Origin: Stutzerimonas stutzeri
GTDB lineage: Bacteria > Pseudomonadota > Gammaproteobacteria > Pseudomonadales > Pseudomonadaceae
DNA length: 64,000 nucleotides
Direction of reading: 5' to 3'
Assembly: GCF_015291885.1 (NCBI RefSeq)
Contig: NZ_CP036186.1
Location: 3,313,001-3,377,000 of the forward strand
Shown piece after piece: positions 47,303-56,396 of the stretch. The translations under genes were made by a program, and so were the position numbers. Numbering within the stretch: the stretch's first letter is position 1; every line of letters begins with the position of its first letter. Under the pieces are notes generated by a model. The model saw only the letters and a list, made by a program, of their open reading frames with translations, made no database searches and was not told where the DNA came from.

Positions 47303-48478
47303 CCAATCAATCGTTCATCACAAAGATGGTAGAGCTCTCCATTGCTTAATTCGGTGTTGAGTTTGCTGGTGGCTATGGAGAACTCGATTTTACGAAGGTC
47401 GTAGAGTAATTGCTTCGCTTTATTAACCACTTCGTGGTCGAGGCAGTCTTCGCACCAATGTTCGAATGCATTGCGCCATTTAGTTTTTACATCCTTATGG
47501 AACTCAGCAATCTCATCGGCTACCAGCTCCCCTGACTGGAGCCAGTCATCTAGGAAACGTGCAATTTTTAATTTGTTTGTGGTGTACTCAAATGCTCTTT
47601 CGACATCGTCTATTTTCATCGCGTTTACTGCGAGAAGTTGTTTGATGAAGGCTTGCGCGAAAATATCTTCGGGATATGCTGGCACAAATGGCCTGCCTAG
47701 TTGAAGAGGCTCCCTAGATGCGGAGAAAATGGTTCTGTAACGGCTATAGAAGGAGTCAAAGTCCAGCTCTATTTTCTGACCTTCCTTGATTTGGATGTAG
47801 TTATCAGTTCGGATGTTTGAGTCAAGCCTTTCAAATACCACATCCACTTTAGAGCTTTCAACCATCTTCTCCCTAATTGCCATCTTGATAAGAGCATGCA
47901 AATCAGAAAGGGCTCAAGGTGAATCTTTCGAAGAAAGGATGCAAGAACGTTTTTGTCGAGTGCAAGCACTACGTCTATGTAGCTCTCAATGTTTTTGTCT
48001 TTTGTTTTTTTGTGTAACGCGATTATATGCGAGCGCAAATCTTCAAAGCTTGATGCCGTAGCTTTATAGGCTTCTAGCTTTTTTAGAAATTCGTTTCGAC
48101 TGCTTTCCGATTTATTCGAAACAAGATGAAATTCAGTTTTTTAATGAACTCGTTCTGCTTTGCCTGCTGGTCACGGCCAACAGTCTTGTCGGATATTATC
48201 TTTGCCCAATTATGTAGCGTCTTCCAGAGGTCACTGTCTAATTCAGTAAGGGCAACTGAGTATCCGGCAGCATTCTGTTGCACAGTATGCTTGAGCTGAA
48301 AGAGTATTTGTGTTTCGTTATCTAGGTCGGTATGTACGTCATCTTTGACTTCAAGCCCGACAGACTGGCCAGATTTCAGATTTAATAAGCGATAAAGAAA
48401 GTAGTAATACTGATAGTGGAAACCAATCTCGGTAGTATCGGCATTGGTCTGCTCAGTAAAGCTCTTTTTATTGGCCAC
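47275..48478 (-). pseudogene. Frameshifted ABC-3C-type effector / C-terminal component
   Basis: Three open stretches on one strand join into a single 401-residue reading if one base is restored at each of two places, near 48129-48131 and 47907-47909. The N-terminal part has the nuclease-like pattern of the DUF4297/REase fold: Glu43 and Asp46-Asp47 followed by FQLKHT with Gln61 and Lys63. The C-terminal end reads LCDERLIGWHRDW, close to the closing motif of ABC three-component effector proteins. The gene is AT-rich and ends in the start of the middle-component gene. Each break is a missing T in a short T-run on the coding strand, so a sequence error is possible; with both present the protein cannot be made. 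Confidence 0.6.
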
Positions 48479-48553
48479 GTTTTTACTCGCTCGATCCCAT
48501 CACAACGTAACTGACCGGTGGGAGCGCCTGGTGCCTCATACGATCATCCCTAA

Positions 48554-49745
48554 GGATGGTCTGAAGTAGCCATGCATTTCTGGCTGACTTCAGCCTCCGC
48601 CGATTTTGAAAGCGGCAAATCGATCAAAAACGATCAGATAACCCGCTTATTTCGGTGTTTCTAGCCGCCGAGAACACCTCGCGGCGGCCATTTCCTGCAT
48701 TACAGGCGCACCTCTCCTGCATTGGTCAGCAAATGTCGGCGTGCCATCCACAGGTTCGACAGCGCGAACAGCGTCACCAGTTGCGCAGTATTCTTGGCCA
48801 AGCCACGGAAGCGCGTCTTCACATAACCGAACTGCCGCTTGATCACCCGAAACGGGTGCTCAACCTTGGCCCGTACCTGAGCCTTGGCTTTCTCGATCTT
48901 GCGTCTGGCTTTGTACAGCGCGCTGCTCTTGCCCGGCTTTTTGTAAGTGCTGCGCCGTGCTGCCACCTGCCAAATCACTTCGCGGCCATCATGCTCGGCA
49001 CGCTTCTCGACGCCGGTATAACCCGCATCGGCGCAGACAACGTTTTCCTCGCCATGCAGCAACTTGTCGACCTGGGTGACGTCCGCCACGTTGGCCGCCG
49101 TACCTACAACGCTATGCACCAGGCCTGATTCGTCATCGACGCCGATGTGGGCCTTCATGCCAAAGTAATACTGGTTGCCCTTCTTGGTCTGGTGCATCTC
49201 TGGGTCGCGCTTGCCGTCTTTGTTCTTGGTCGAACTCGGCGCATTGATCAGCGTGGCATCGACGATGGTGCCTTGGCGCAGCGACAGGCCACGGTCACCC
49301 AGGTAGCCATTGATCACGGCCAGGATGCCAGCAGCCAGTTCGTGTTTCTCCAGCAGGCGACGGAAGTTGAGGATGGTGGTTTCGTCGGGGATACGCTCCA
49401 GGCACAGCCCCGCGAACTGCCGCAGGATGGTGGTCTCGTACAGTGCCTCCTCCATCGCTGGATCGCTATAACCGAACCAGTTTTGCATTAGATGAACCCG
49501 CAGCATTGCCATCAACGGGTACGCCGGACGGCCACCTTCACCCTTGGGGTAATGCGGCTCGATCAGGGCAATCAACCCCTTCCACGGCACCACCCGATCC
49601 ATCTCGATCAGGAACAGCTCTTTGCGGGTCTGCTTGCGCTTGCCGGCGTACTCGGCATCGGCGAAGGTCATCTGCTTCATCAGAAAACTCGGTGGGTGGC
49701 GTTCGGCTATTTTGCCAAAATCAGAAAGTCTTTTTCAGACTGTCC
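48554..49745 (-). mobile_element. IS5-family insertion sequence, copy 1
   Basis: A 1192-base element with imperfect terminal inverted repeats (GGATGGTCTGAAGTAG left; GGACAGTCTGAAAAAG right, 12 of 16 equal). It is flanked by a 4-base direct repeat CTAA (48550-48553 and 49746-49749), which fits the YTAR target of the IS5 group. Size agrees with IS5. It lies about 75 bases from the ABC-3C effector start. Confidence 0.88.
48700..49680 (-). CDS. IS5-family transposase (copy 1)
   Basis: A 326-residue DDE transposase with the family pattern: VDATLINAPSSTKNKDGKRD (first Asp), VVCADAGYTGVEKR (second Asp) and the final VEHPFRVIKRQFGYVKTRFRG (Glu in the H-P-F-R-V-I-K region). It appears intact. Residue 94-96 reads LCL where copy 2 has LSL. 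Confidence 0.95.
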   Translation of the reverse strand: MKQMTFADAEYAGKRKQTRKELFLIEMDRVVPWKGLIALIEPHYPKGEGGRPAYPLMAMLRVHLMQNWFGYSDPAMEEALYETTILRQFAGLCLERIPDETTILNFRRLLEKHELAAGILAVINGYLGDRGLSLRQGTIVDATLINAPSSTKNKDGKRDPEMHQTKKGNQYYFGMKAHIGVDDESGLVHSVVGTAANVADVTQVDKLLHGEENVVCADAGYTGVEKRAEHDGREVIWQVAARRSTYKKPGKSSALYKARRKIEKAKAQVRAKVEHPFRVIKRQFGYVKTRFRGLAKNTAQLVTLFALSNLWMARRHLLTNAGEVRL

Positions 49746-50171
49746 CTAACCGACTAGAGCCGTATAAAGCCACACCGCAGTGCCGGGTGCAACCACATTG
49801 CCAGCATTGATTGATGAAAATCTTGTCCTACATCAGGATTTAAGGACCCTGCATTTTCGGTATTCGCCCAGCCAGCCGGAAATGTAGTGAATCGTCAGCA
49901 CTACAGAATTACTGACAAACATCTTTCAGATTAAGTTGGTTCCGATGCACGAAGTTTTAGCAACTCGCGCCTATCAACCGTTGCTGCGCTGGCTTATTTT
50001 CTGCTGCTGCGGCTCGGTATTGCTGCTGGATCGGCGGGCGTGACCTCCCTACCGTACCTATCGTAGATATTCGAAAAAGCCGCTTAAAAGGGTGCTTTTT
50101 TCATAACAGTGCATGATTGTTTGCTTCTGATTCTTCATCATTGACAGCACCGTGAGCGCCCGCTTCTGGCT
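49746..50171. other. Gap between IS5 copy 1 and the IS1182 element
   Basis: 426 bases without a convincing gene. A 32-residue open frame at 49945-50043 (MHEVLATRAYQPLLRWLI...) encodes a short hydrophobic protein but has no clear ribosome binding site. A hairpin with A/T-rich arms (AAAAAGC ... GCTTTTTT) at about 50074-50101 resembles an intrinsic terminator. The rest looks like remnant flank DNA. Confidence 0.35.
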
Positions 50172-51779
50172 GATTCTGTTGAAAAAGTAGGTTCAGCGGC
50201 AGCCGGCCGGTCGGATGTGCCTGCTGTCGAAGTGGCTGGAAGCCACTTCAAGTTGCCTTTCGGCGTTTCACTGAGCTTCCTTGCCCAGGTCTGAGGGTTA
50301 ATTCGAGGGTTTCTGCTCGCCGCAGGCGCACCTATCCCGTGATCGGTGGCCCGTGAGGCAGCAGCTTGGCCATACGTCTAAGGTTTTGCACAGTCGCGGC
50401 CAAGGTGAATTCGTCAGTCGCACCCGTCAGTCCACGCAGTCGTAAACGGTCGAGTTTCATGATCCGTTTGAGGTGGGCGAACAGCATCTCCACCTTCTTC
50501 CGTTCGCAACGAGAGACGAGGTATTCCGGTGTCTTGGCGATGCGTCGCGCCACGTCACGGGCCGCTTCATGGATGCTCCGGGCGATCTTGCGGAATGCGG
50601 TATTGGGGCAGCACTTCGCTTTCAGCGGACAGGTGGCGCAGTCGGTTTGGCTGGAGCGGTAGATGATGGTGTTGGCCTTGGTCACACGCGATCTTTTCTG
50701 GGTGAAGGCGCGCCATTCACTGCGTAGTGGTTTGCCGGCTGGGCAGCGATATTCATTGGCCTCCTGATTCCAGTGGAAGTCGTTACTGGAGAGGCTGTCG
50801 TCCTTGCGCTCGGTCTTGTCCCACACCGGCACATGCGGCTCGATGTCCTTTTCTTCGACCATCCAGGCCAGCATCGGGGCAGTGCCATAGGCGGTATCGC
50901 CGATGAGTCGTTCCGGTGTGAGATCGAACTGCGCTTCGACACGCTCGACCATCGTCCGGGTCGAGTCAACTTCGGCGGTACGGTGCGCTGGAGTCGCTTC
51001 CACATCCATGATCACACCGTGCTCAGTGTCGATCAGGTAATTCGTGGAGTAGGCAAAGAAGGCCGGGCCGCCTGGTGCTGCTGTCCAACGGGACTGAGGA
51101 TCGGTGAGCGAAATTTTCTTGGGAAGAGTCTCAGCCAGCGCCTCTTCATCAAGGGCTTCGAGGTACTCGCGCACGGCGCGACTACTGAGCTTTGGATCGC
51201 TCCAATCGACTTCATCTCCCGCCACCCCGCGTTGCCGGCTGGCATCCGCCTTGATGATGCTGGCGTCGACGGCGAAACCTTCACCCTTTACAAGGCCGGC
51301 CGCCATGCAACGCCGCAGCACTTCATTGAACAACCAGCGGAACAGATCGCTGTCACGAAAACGCCCATGGCGATTCTTCGAGAAGGTCGAATGATTGGGG
51401 ACTTCGTCTTCCAGATCCAGCCGGCAGAACCAGCGATAGGCCAGGTTCAGGTGCACCTCTTCGCACAATCGCCGCTCGGAACGGATGCCATAGCAATAGC
51501 CGACGACCAGCATGCGCACCATCAGTTCCGGATCTATCGAGGGGCGCCCGATGGGGCTATAGAAATCCGCCAGGTGGGCGCGCAGATCACTGAGATCCAA
51601 GCACTGGTCGATGCTGCGCAGGGGGTGTTGGGGCGGGACGTGATTTTCCAGATTGAACGAGTAGAACAGGCGCTGCTGCCCTCCCGGTAACTGCCCCATC
51701 ATGCTATTCGCCCCCCGCGCTCGCTGACAGAGCAATTTTGCCAACGGCATGGGGAGGACGCTACTTTTTCAACAGAATC
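50172..51779 (-). mobile_element. IS1182-family insertion sequence
   Basis: A 1.6-kb element bounded by a perfect 19-base inverted repeat (GATTCTGTTGAAAAAGTAG at 50172-50190 and its complement at 51761-51779). It carries one full transposase gene. I could not see a clear direct repeat at the flanks. Confidence 0.85.
50332..51702 (-). CDS. IS1182-family transposase
   Basis: A 456-residue transposase with the DUF772 N-terminal region (GRPSIDPELMVRMLVVGYCYGI), the catalytic stretch with FAVDASIIKADASRQRG and IGDTAYGTAPML, and the cysteine set CATCPLKAKCCP before the C-terminal CERKKVEMLFAHLKRI. The ATG at 51702 (MMGQLPGGQQRLFYSF) is chosen; the frame is open 16 codons further up. Apparently intact. 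Confidence 0.92.
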   Translation of the reverse strand: MMGQLPGGQQRLFYSFNLENHVPPQHPLRSIDQCLDLSDLRAHLADFYSPIGRPSIDPELMVRMLVVGYCYGIRSERRLCEEVHLNLAYRWFCRLDLEDEVPNHSTFSKNRHGRFRDSDLFRWLFNEVLRRCMAAGLVKGEGFAVDASIIKADASRQRGVAGDEVDWSDPKLSSRAVREYLEALDEEALAETLPKKISLTDPQSRWTAAPGGPAFFAYSTNYLIDTEHGVIMDVEATPAHRTAEVDSTRTMVERVEAQFDLTPERLIGDTAYGTAPMLAWMVEEKDIEPHVPVWDKTERKDDSLSSNDFHWNQEANEYRCPAGKPLRSEWRAFTQKRSRVTKANTIIYRSSQTDCATCPLKAKCCPNTAFRKIARSIHEAARDVARRIAKTPEYLVSRCERKKVEMLFAHLKRIMKLDRLRLRGLTGATDEFTLAATVQNLRRMAKLLPHGPPITG

Positions 51780-51915
51780 GGCCGAAAGCTGCCGGTGATC
51801 GTCGGTACCAACATCAGCGCTCACCGCCCAACCCACCATTGCCCGCCCTCTTCATCCCGATGCTAGAGTGCTCGCTCCATAGCCGCACAAATCCAAATCA
51901 CCTAGCGAGGCCCCC

Positions 51916-52308
51916 ATGCTCAACCATGTAATGGTCGGTTCGAATGATATTGAACGAGCGAAGCGGTTCTACGATGCCGTGCTCGGCGTACTCGGCGCAG
52001 GCGAGCCGCTGCGCAATGTGGCGCCGTCCGGGCACACGCGCCTGTTCTACCGTCACGATGGCGGTCTGTTCGGCGTGACCGAACCCATCAATGGTGAAGA
52101 AGCGACCGTCGGCAACGGCGGCACGATTGGCTTCAAGTGCAGCTCGGCCGAGCAGGTCAAGGCGTTTCACGATGTCGGCGTCGCCCATGGCGGCACCACC
52201 TGTGAGGAGCCACCAGGACTGCGCGAAACCAGCCTCGGCGCGTTGCACCTCAGCTACGTACGCGACCCTGACGGCAACAAGCTGTGCGCCATCTACCGCC
52301 CGCAGTAA
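51916..52308 (+). CDS. VOC family protein
   Basis: A 130-residue vicinal oxygen chelate protein (MLNHVMVGSNDIERAKRFYD ... YVRDPDGNKLCAIYRP). The N-terminal His and the C-terminal pair of conserved residues indicate a metal- or substrate-binding beta-alpha-beta fold. The GCGAGGCCCCC stretch before the ATG provides a ribosome binding site. Substrate unknown. First chromosomal gene after the IS cluster. Confidence 0.87.
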   Translation: MLNHVMVGSNDIERAKRFYDAVLGVLGAGEPLRNVAPSGHTRLFYRHDGGLFGVTEPINGEEATVGNGGTIGFKCSSAEQVKAFHDVGVAHGGTTCEEPPGLRETSLGALHLSYVRDPDGNKLCAIYRPQ

Positions 52309-52439
52309 GCGTCCCGCTCAACGCCGCACAGCCCATGTGCGGCGGTGAAAGCTCAACCTCATGCGCCGTAGATCACTGCGGCGCATGAAGCATCACAAGA
52401 CGGCAGCAATTCCCTCCGTTTGCTCTCTCCCCTCACCCA

Positions 52440-54113
52440 TCAGGGTTTGACGATCATCCCGACGCCACGCCCGCGCGGGTCTGAGCCGGTCTGCAAGCGG
52501 GTGCCGTCGACGCGTATCGCCTGGATATCACCCATCAGCCAGCCCTGATCCTCGAGCGTGTAGCCCATGGCTTTCAGCTCGTCGGCGACCTTGCCGGTCA
52601 ACGGCGCGTGGGCGTCGTAGTAGATGGTGTCCTTCGGCAGCAGCTGATGGTGCACGCGTTGCGCGGCCACGGCTTTTTCCAGCGGCATGTCGAAGTCGTA
52701 GACGTTGTTCAGCACCTGGAAGATCGAGGTGAAGATGCGCGAACCGCCCGGTGTACCGAGCACCAGGCTGACCTTGCCGTCACGCGTGACGATGCTCGGG
52801 CTCATGGAGGACAGCATGCGCTTGCCTGGCTCGATGGCATTGGCGTCGCTACCGACCACACCGAACGCATTGGCGACGCCCGGCTTGGCACTGAAGTCGT
52901 CCATTTCGTTGTTGAGCAGGAAGCCGGCGCCCTTGACCACCACACCGCTGCCGTAATCCAGGTTGAGGGTGTAGGTGTTGCTGACCGCATTGCCGTCGGC
53001 ATCGACGATGGAGAAATGGGTCGTCTGCCTTGGCTCAAGGCCCGGGCGCACCTTCTCGGTCTCGGAGATGGCCGTTGGATTGACCTCGGCCGCGCGCTGC
53101 TTCAGGTAATCAGGCGATGTCAGCTTCGTGACCGGCACGTCGGAGTAGTCCGGGTCGCCGAGGTAGTCGGCACGGTCGGCAAAGACGCGCTTTTCGATCT
53201 CCGCCAGCAAGTGGATGTAACGCGCCGAATTCAGCTCGACACCCTTGAAGTCGGCGGCGCGCTGCTCCTTCATGCCGATCAGCTGCGCCAGGGCGATGCC
53301 GCCGGAGCTGGGCAGCGGCGCGGTATAGAGGCTGTTGCCCTGCCACTCGACACGCATCGGCTCGCGCCATTTGACGCGGTAGGCGGCCAGGTCCTCCTTG
53401 CTGATCAGCCCGTCGTCACGCTGCATCTGGGCCACCAGCAGGTCTGCGGTCTTGTCTTTGTAGAAATCATCCGGCCCCTTGTCGGCGATGCGCTCCAGGG
53501 TCTCGGCCAGCTCCGCCTGGCGGAAGGTGGAACCGGCCTTCATGGCGCCGAAGTAATCCTCGAAATTGGTCGTACCCTTGAACAGGCCGAGGGCGTCGTC
53601 GCGGTACTGGTACTGCTGGTCGGCCACCGTGAAGCCTTCACGGGCATAGCCCACCGCCGGGGTGATGAGCTCGCTCCAAGGCAACTTGCCGAAGCGCTGG
53701 TGTGCCTCCCACATGCCCAGCACGGTGCCGGGCACGCCGGAGGCCCTGGCGCCGACCAGGCTCAGGTTCTCGATCACCTCGCCCTTGTCGTCGAGGTACA
53801 TGGTCTTGCTGGCGGCCTTGGGCGCGACTTCCCGGTAATCCAGAAAGTACGGCTTGCCCTCGATGTACAGCGTCATGAAGCCACCACCGCCGATATTGCC
53901 CGCCTCGGGGTAGGTGACGGCCAAGGTGAAGGCGGTCGCCACCGCGGCATCCACCGCATTGCCGCCGGCCTTGAGCACCTGAGCGGCCACCTTGGCGCTG
54001 TACTCATCCGGAGCTGCGACCGCCCCGCCTTCCAGAAGCGCGCCGTGGGCGATGTGGCCCGTGGCGACGATCGCCACGGCAAGGGTCAATCTGCTGATCT
54101 GAAGCAAACGCAT
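52440..54113 (-). CDS. ggt: Gamma-glutamyltransferase
   Basis: A 557-residue periplasmic Ntn-hydrolase that cleaves gamma-glutamyl bonds of glutathione or transfers the group. The signal peptide ends near HIAHGA (residue ~25). Autocleavage occurs before the Thr in QTTHFSIVDADGNAVSNTYT, giving the two subunits. The binding loop GGSRIFTSIFQVL and the substrate residues of the family are present. The ATG at 54113 is chosen because AAGGA lies eight bases upstream; the 31-codon extension to 54206 is unlikely. Stands alone. Confidence 0.93.
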   Translation of the reverse strand: MRLLQISRLTLAVAIVATGHIAHGALLEGGAVAAPDEYSAKVAAQVLKAGGNAVDAAVATAFTLAVTYPEAGNIGGGGFMTLYIEGKPYFLDYREVAPKAASKTMYLDDKGEVIENLSLVGARASGVPGTVLGMWEAHQRFGKLPWSELITPAVGYAREGFTVADQQYQYRDDALGLFKGTTNFEDYFGAMKAGSTFRQAELAETLERIADKGPDDFYKDKTADLLVAQMQRDDGLISKEDLAAYRVKWREPMRVEWQGNSLYTAPLPSSGGIALAQLIGMKEQRAADFKGVELNSARYIHLLAEIEKRVFADRADYLGDPDYSDVPVTKLTSPDYLKQRAAEVNPTAISETEKVRPGLEPRQTTHFSIVDADGNAVSNTYTLNLDYGSGVVVKGAGFLLNNEMDDFSAKPGVANAFGVVGSDANAIEPGKRMLSSMSPSIVTRDGKVSLVLGTPGGSRIFTSIFQVLNNVYDFDMPLEKAVAAQRVHHQLLPKDTIYYDAHAPLTGKVADELKAMGYTLEDQGWLMGDIQAIRVDGTRLQTGSDPRGRGVGMIVKP

Positions 54114-54409
54114 CGTGCTCATCCTTATTGTTGTGGTCACCGCCGCCCCGCGATGGTTGGGGCGGTTATCACCAACATAGACAATGGGGACGAGGCGTAG
54201 GTGCATATCGGCCTGGGGAGAATGCCGCGCCGGGCTGAGAGATGACTGGTGCTTTCGAAATGTGCTTATAAATATGCAGGCGCAGATTGATTGAAAAAGC
54301 CAATCCTCAATATTGGCGGGGCATGCAGACTGGATATTTGTGAAAAAAAATGTGCAGCGATGAGTGCTAGACTTGCCGAATTTCCTGACCGAAGCGAAAT
54401 GTCATCGTC

Positions 54410-55600
54410 ATGACGCTCATTACATCCAAGACCTGGCTTGATCCTGTGCTCCCGGAACAGCTGCCGAGTTCCATCATCGAGAAGGCGGATTCGCTGCCAG
54501 CAAAGGTAGCATTTCTTGCTGGCCGAGTTGCCCCCGAAACTGCTGCTCGTTTGGGCAAGCTATTGCTCATCACCAACACCTACTATTCGAACCTGATAGA
54601 AGGGCAGTACACCGAGCCCGCGGCGATGCAGAAGGCGCAGAACGCTCCCAAGAGAGAGCGCCAGCTCCTTAAGGATCTTGCGGTCAAGCATATGGAAGTC
54701 CAACGCGTGTTCGAGCGTGCCCTGCGCCTCAAGGCTCCGGAGTTCCACGCCATGTTCTCACCCGAGTTGATCAGCGCGGTGCATTTTCGCCTGTTTGACG
54801 GGACAGATGAAAACAGCCGTCGCCTGTCAGATGGCAGAGTGCTGGTACCTGGCAAATTGCGTAGCCAGCCAGCAGACGAGGTAGTCGTTGGAAACCATGC
54901 CGCTCCCGCTGCTGCTGCCGTCCAGGCAATGCTGGAACATCTTCAGAGGTTCTATGGAGCTAGCCAGGACCCTAGGCGCCGTCTGATTGCTACGCTCGCT
55001 AATCATCACCGCTTAGCGTGGGTACACCCGTTCTTGGATGGCAACGGCCGTGTGGCTCGAATGATCACGCACCTGCAGCTCGTACAGCTTGGCCTGCAAC
55101 CTCATCTTTGGTCTTTGTCACGTGGCCTCGCCCGCCGGCACGAGGACTACTATAGAACCTTGGCCATGGCCGACAGGCCCCGGGAAGGTGACTACGACGG
55201 TCGAGGCCAGATGTCCCAGAAGCACTACTTCGCATTCATCGAGTTCATGCTCGACGTGTGTCACGACCAAGTGGATTACATGACCGAAGCCTTAAACCGC
55301 GACAAGCTTCGGGAGCGGGTCATCAGAGCATTCAAGACGAATGAGAAACTGCTCGATGTGGGCATACGCCAGGAAAGCGCACCAGCTGTATTGGCGCTTC
55401 TGCTGCAGGGTTCGTTGCCGCGTAGTGAGTTCAAGACATTCACCGGGCTTTCGTCACGACCTGCCATCGACGAGCTTTCACGATTGATCAAGGCCGGCAT
55501 CGTGGTCAGCCGTACGCCGAAGTCGCGAACGGTCGAACCCGGGCTACCCTCCTGGTTCGCCCAAGACATCTTTCCGGATCTGCATCGACGCTTCCAATGA
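54410..55600 (+). CDS. Fic family protein (class II, self-inhibited)
   Basis: A 396-residue protein with a Fic AMP-transfer domain. The inhibitory helix motif SxxxE(G/N) is present before the core (Ser60-NLI-Glu64-Gly65), which defines class II, and the active site reads HPFLDGNGRVAR from His206. A C-terminal winged-helix-like region (residues ~300-390, LPRSEFKTFTGLSSRPAIDELSRL) may bind DNA. No antitoxin gene is adjacent, as expected for class II. Preceded by an AT-rich promoter region; target protein unknown. Confidence 0.88.
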   Translation: MTLITSKTWLDPVLPEQLPSSIIEKADSLPAKVAFLAGRVAPETAARLGKLLLITNTYYSNLIEGQYTEPAAMQKAQNAPKRERQLLKDLAVKHMEVQRVFERALRLKAPEFHAMFSPELISAVHFRLFDGTDENSRRLSDGRVLVPGKLRSQPADEVVVGNHAAPAAAAVQAMLEHLQRFYGASQDPRRRLIATLANHHRLAWVHPFLDGNGRVARMITHLQLVQLGLQPHLWSLSRGLARRHEDYYRTLAMADRPREGDYDGRGQMSQKHYFAFIEFMLDVCHDQVDYMTEALNRDKLRERVIRAFKTNEKLLDVGIRQESAPAVLALLLQGSLPRSEFKTFTGLSSRPAIDELSRLIKAGIVVSRTPKSRTVEPGLPSWFAQDIFPDLHRRFQ

Positions 55601-55677
55601 GAGATCATGGATCGCTCAACGCTAGCTGGTGCACCGGGCTGCTGGCTATCCGCGAGCATCCGCCCCAGCGGCTACCC

Positions 55678-56379
55678 CTACCAGGGCAACTCATCCCCGC
55701 TATACGCATAAAACCCACCACTGGCCTCCGGTCCCAGACCATCAATTACCCGCAACAGATCCCGCGCGGCATCGCTCGCAGGCCTGCCGATTTCGGCGCC
55801 ACGAAATGGCTGTGAAAGCCGCGAGTTCACCGTGCCGGGATGCAGCGCCAGCAGCACGGCATTCGGCTGGCTACGGCGCACCTCGATAGAGGCGGTCTTG
55901 AGCAGCATGTTCAGCGCGGCCTTGGAGGCGCGGTAGCTGTACCAGCCGCCGAGGCGGTTATCGCCGATGCTGCCGACCTTGGCCGAGAGCATGGCGAACA
56001 CGCCGCGCTGCCGGTCGAGCTGGCCGCTGAAGTGGCGCAGCAGCATGGCCGGGCCGAGGGTGTTGATCTGGAAGGTGGCGAGCAACTGCTCCTGGTCGAG
56101 ATCGGCCAGGCGTTTCTCCGGCATGAAGTCGGCACCGTGCAGCACGCCCGCGGCGTTGATGATCAGATGAAATGGCCCCTGCCCCGCCACGCTGGCCGCG
56201 GCCTGTTCGATGCTGGCGGGAACGGTCAGGTCCAGCGCCGGCTCGGACGAGCGGCTCAGGGCGATGACCGACGCGCAGCGCGGGTCACTGCGCAAGGCAT
56301 CGACCAGTGCGGCACCGATGCCACCGGATGCGCCGATGACCAACGCGCGAAACCCTTCGGGAAATGATTCCAGGGGCAT
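55678..56379 (-). CDS. SDR family NAD(P)-dependent oxidoreductase
   Basis: A 233-residue short-chain dehydrogenase of the CsgA/carbonyl reductase-like type (a different protein from curli CsgA). The nucleotide loop VIGASGGIGAALVDAL and catalytic YSYRASKAALNML are present. It is likely co-transcribed with the ABC1 kinase gene upstream on the same strand, 17 bases away. Substrate unknown. Confidence 0.85.
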   Translation of the reverse strand: MPLESFPEGFRALVIGASGGIGAALVDALRSDPRCASVIALSRSSEPALDLTVPASIEQAAASVAGQGPFHLIINAAGVLHGADFMPEKRLADLDQEQLLATFQINTLGPAMLLRHFSGQLDRQRGVFAMLSAKVGSIGDNRLGGWYSYRASKAALNMLLKTASIEVRRSQPNAVLLALHPGTVNSRLSQPFRGAEIGRPASDAARDLLRVIDGLGPEASGGFYAYSGDELPW

Positions 56380-56396
56380 GACGATCTCCAGCAGAT

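Noticed and set aside
49945..50043. A 32-residue hydrophobic small protein between insertion sequences
   Set aside because: No ribosome binding site and no recognised family; noted only within the gap description.
52608..54200. A 530-residue plus-strand open frame opposite ggt
   Set aside because: Antisense to a well-supported gamma-glutamyltransferase; its composition has no domain sense.
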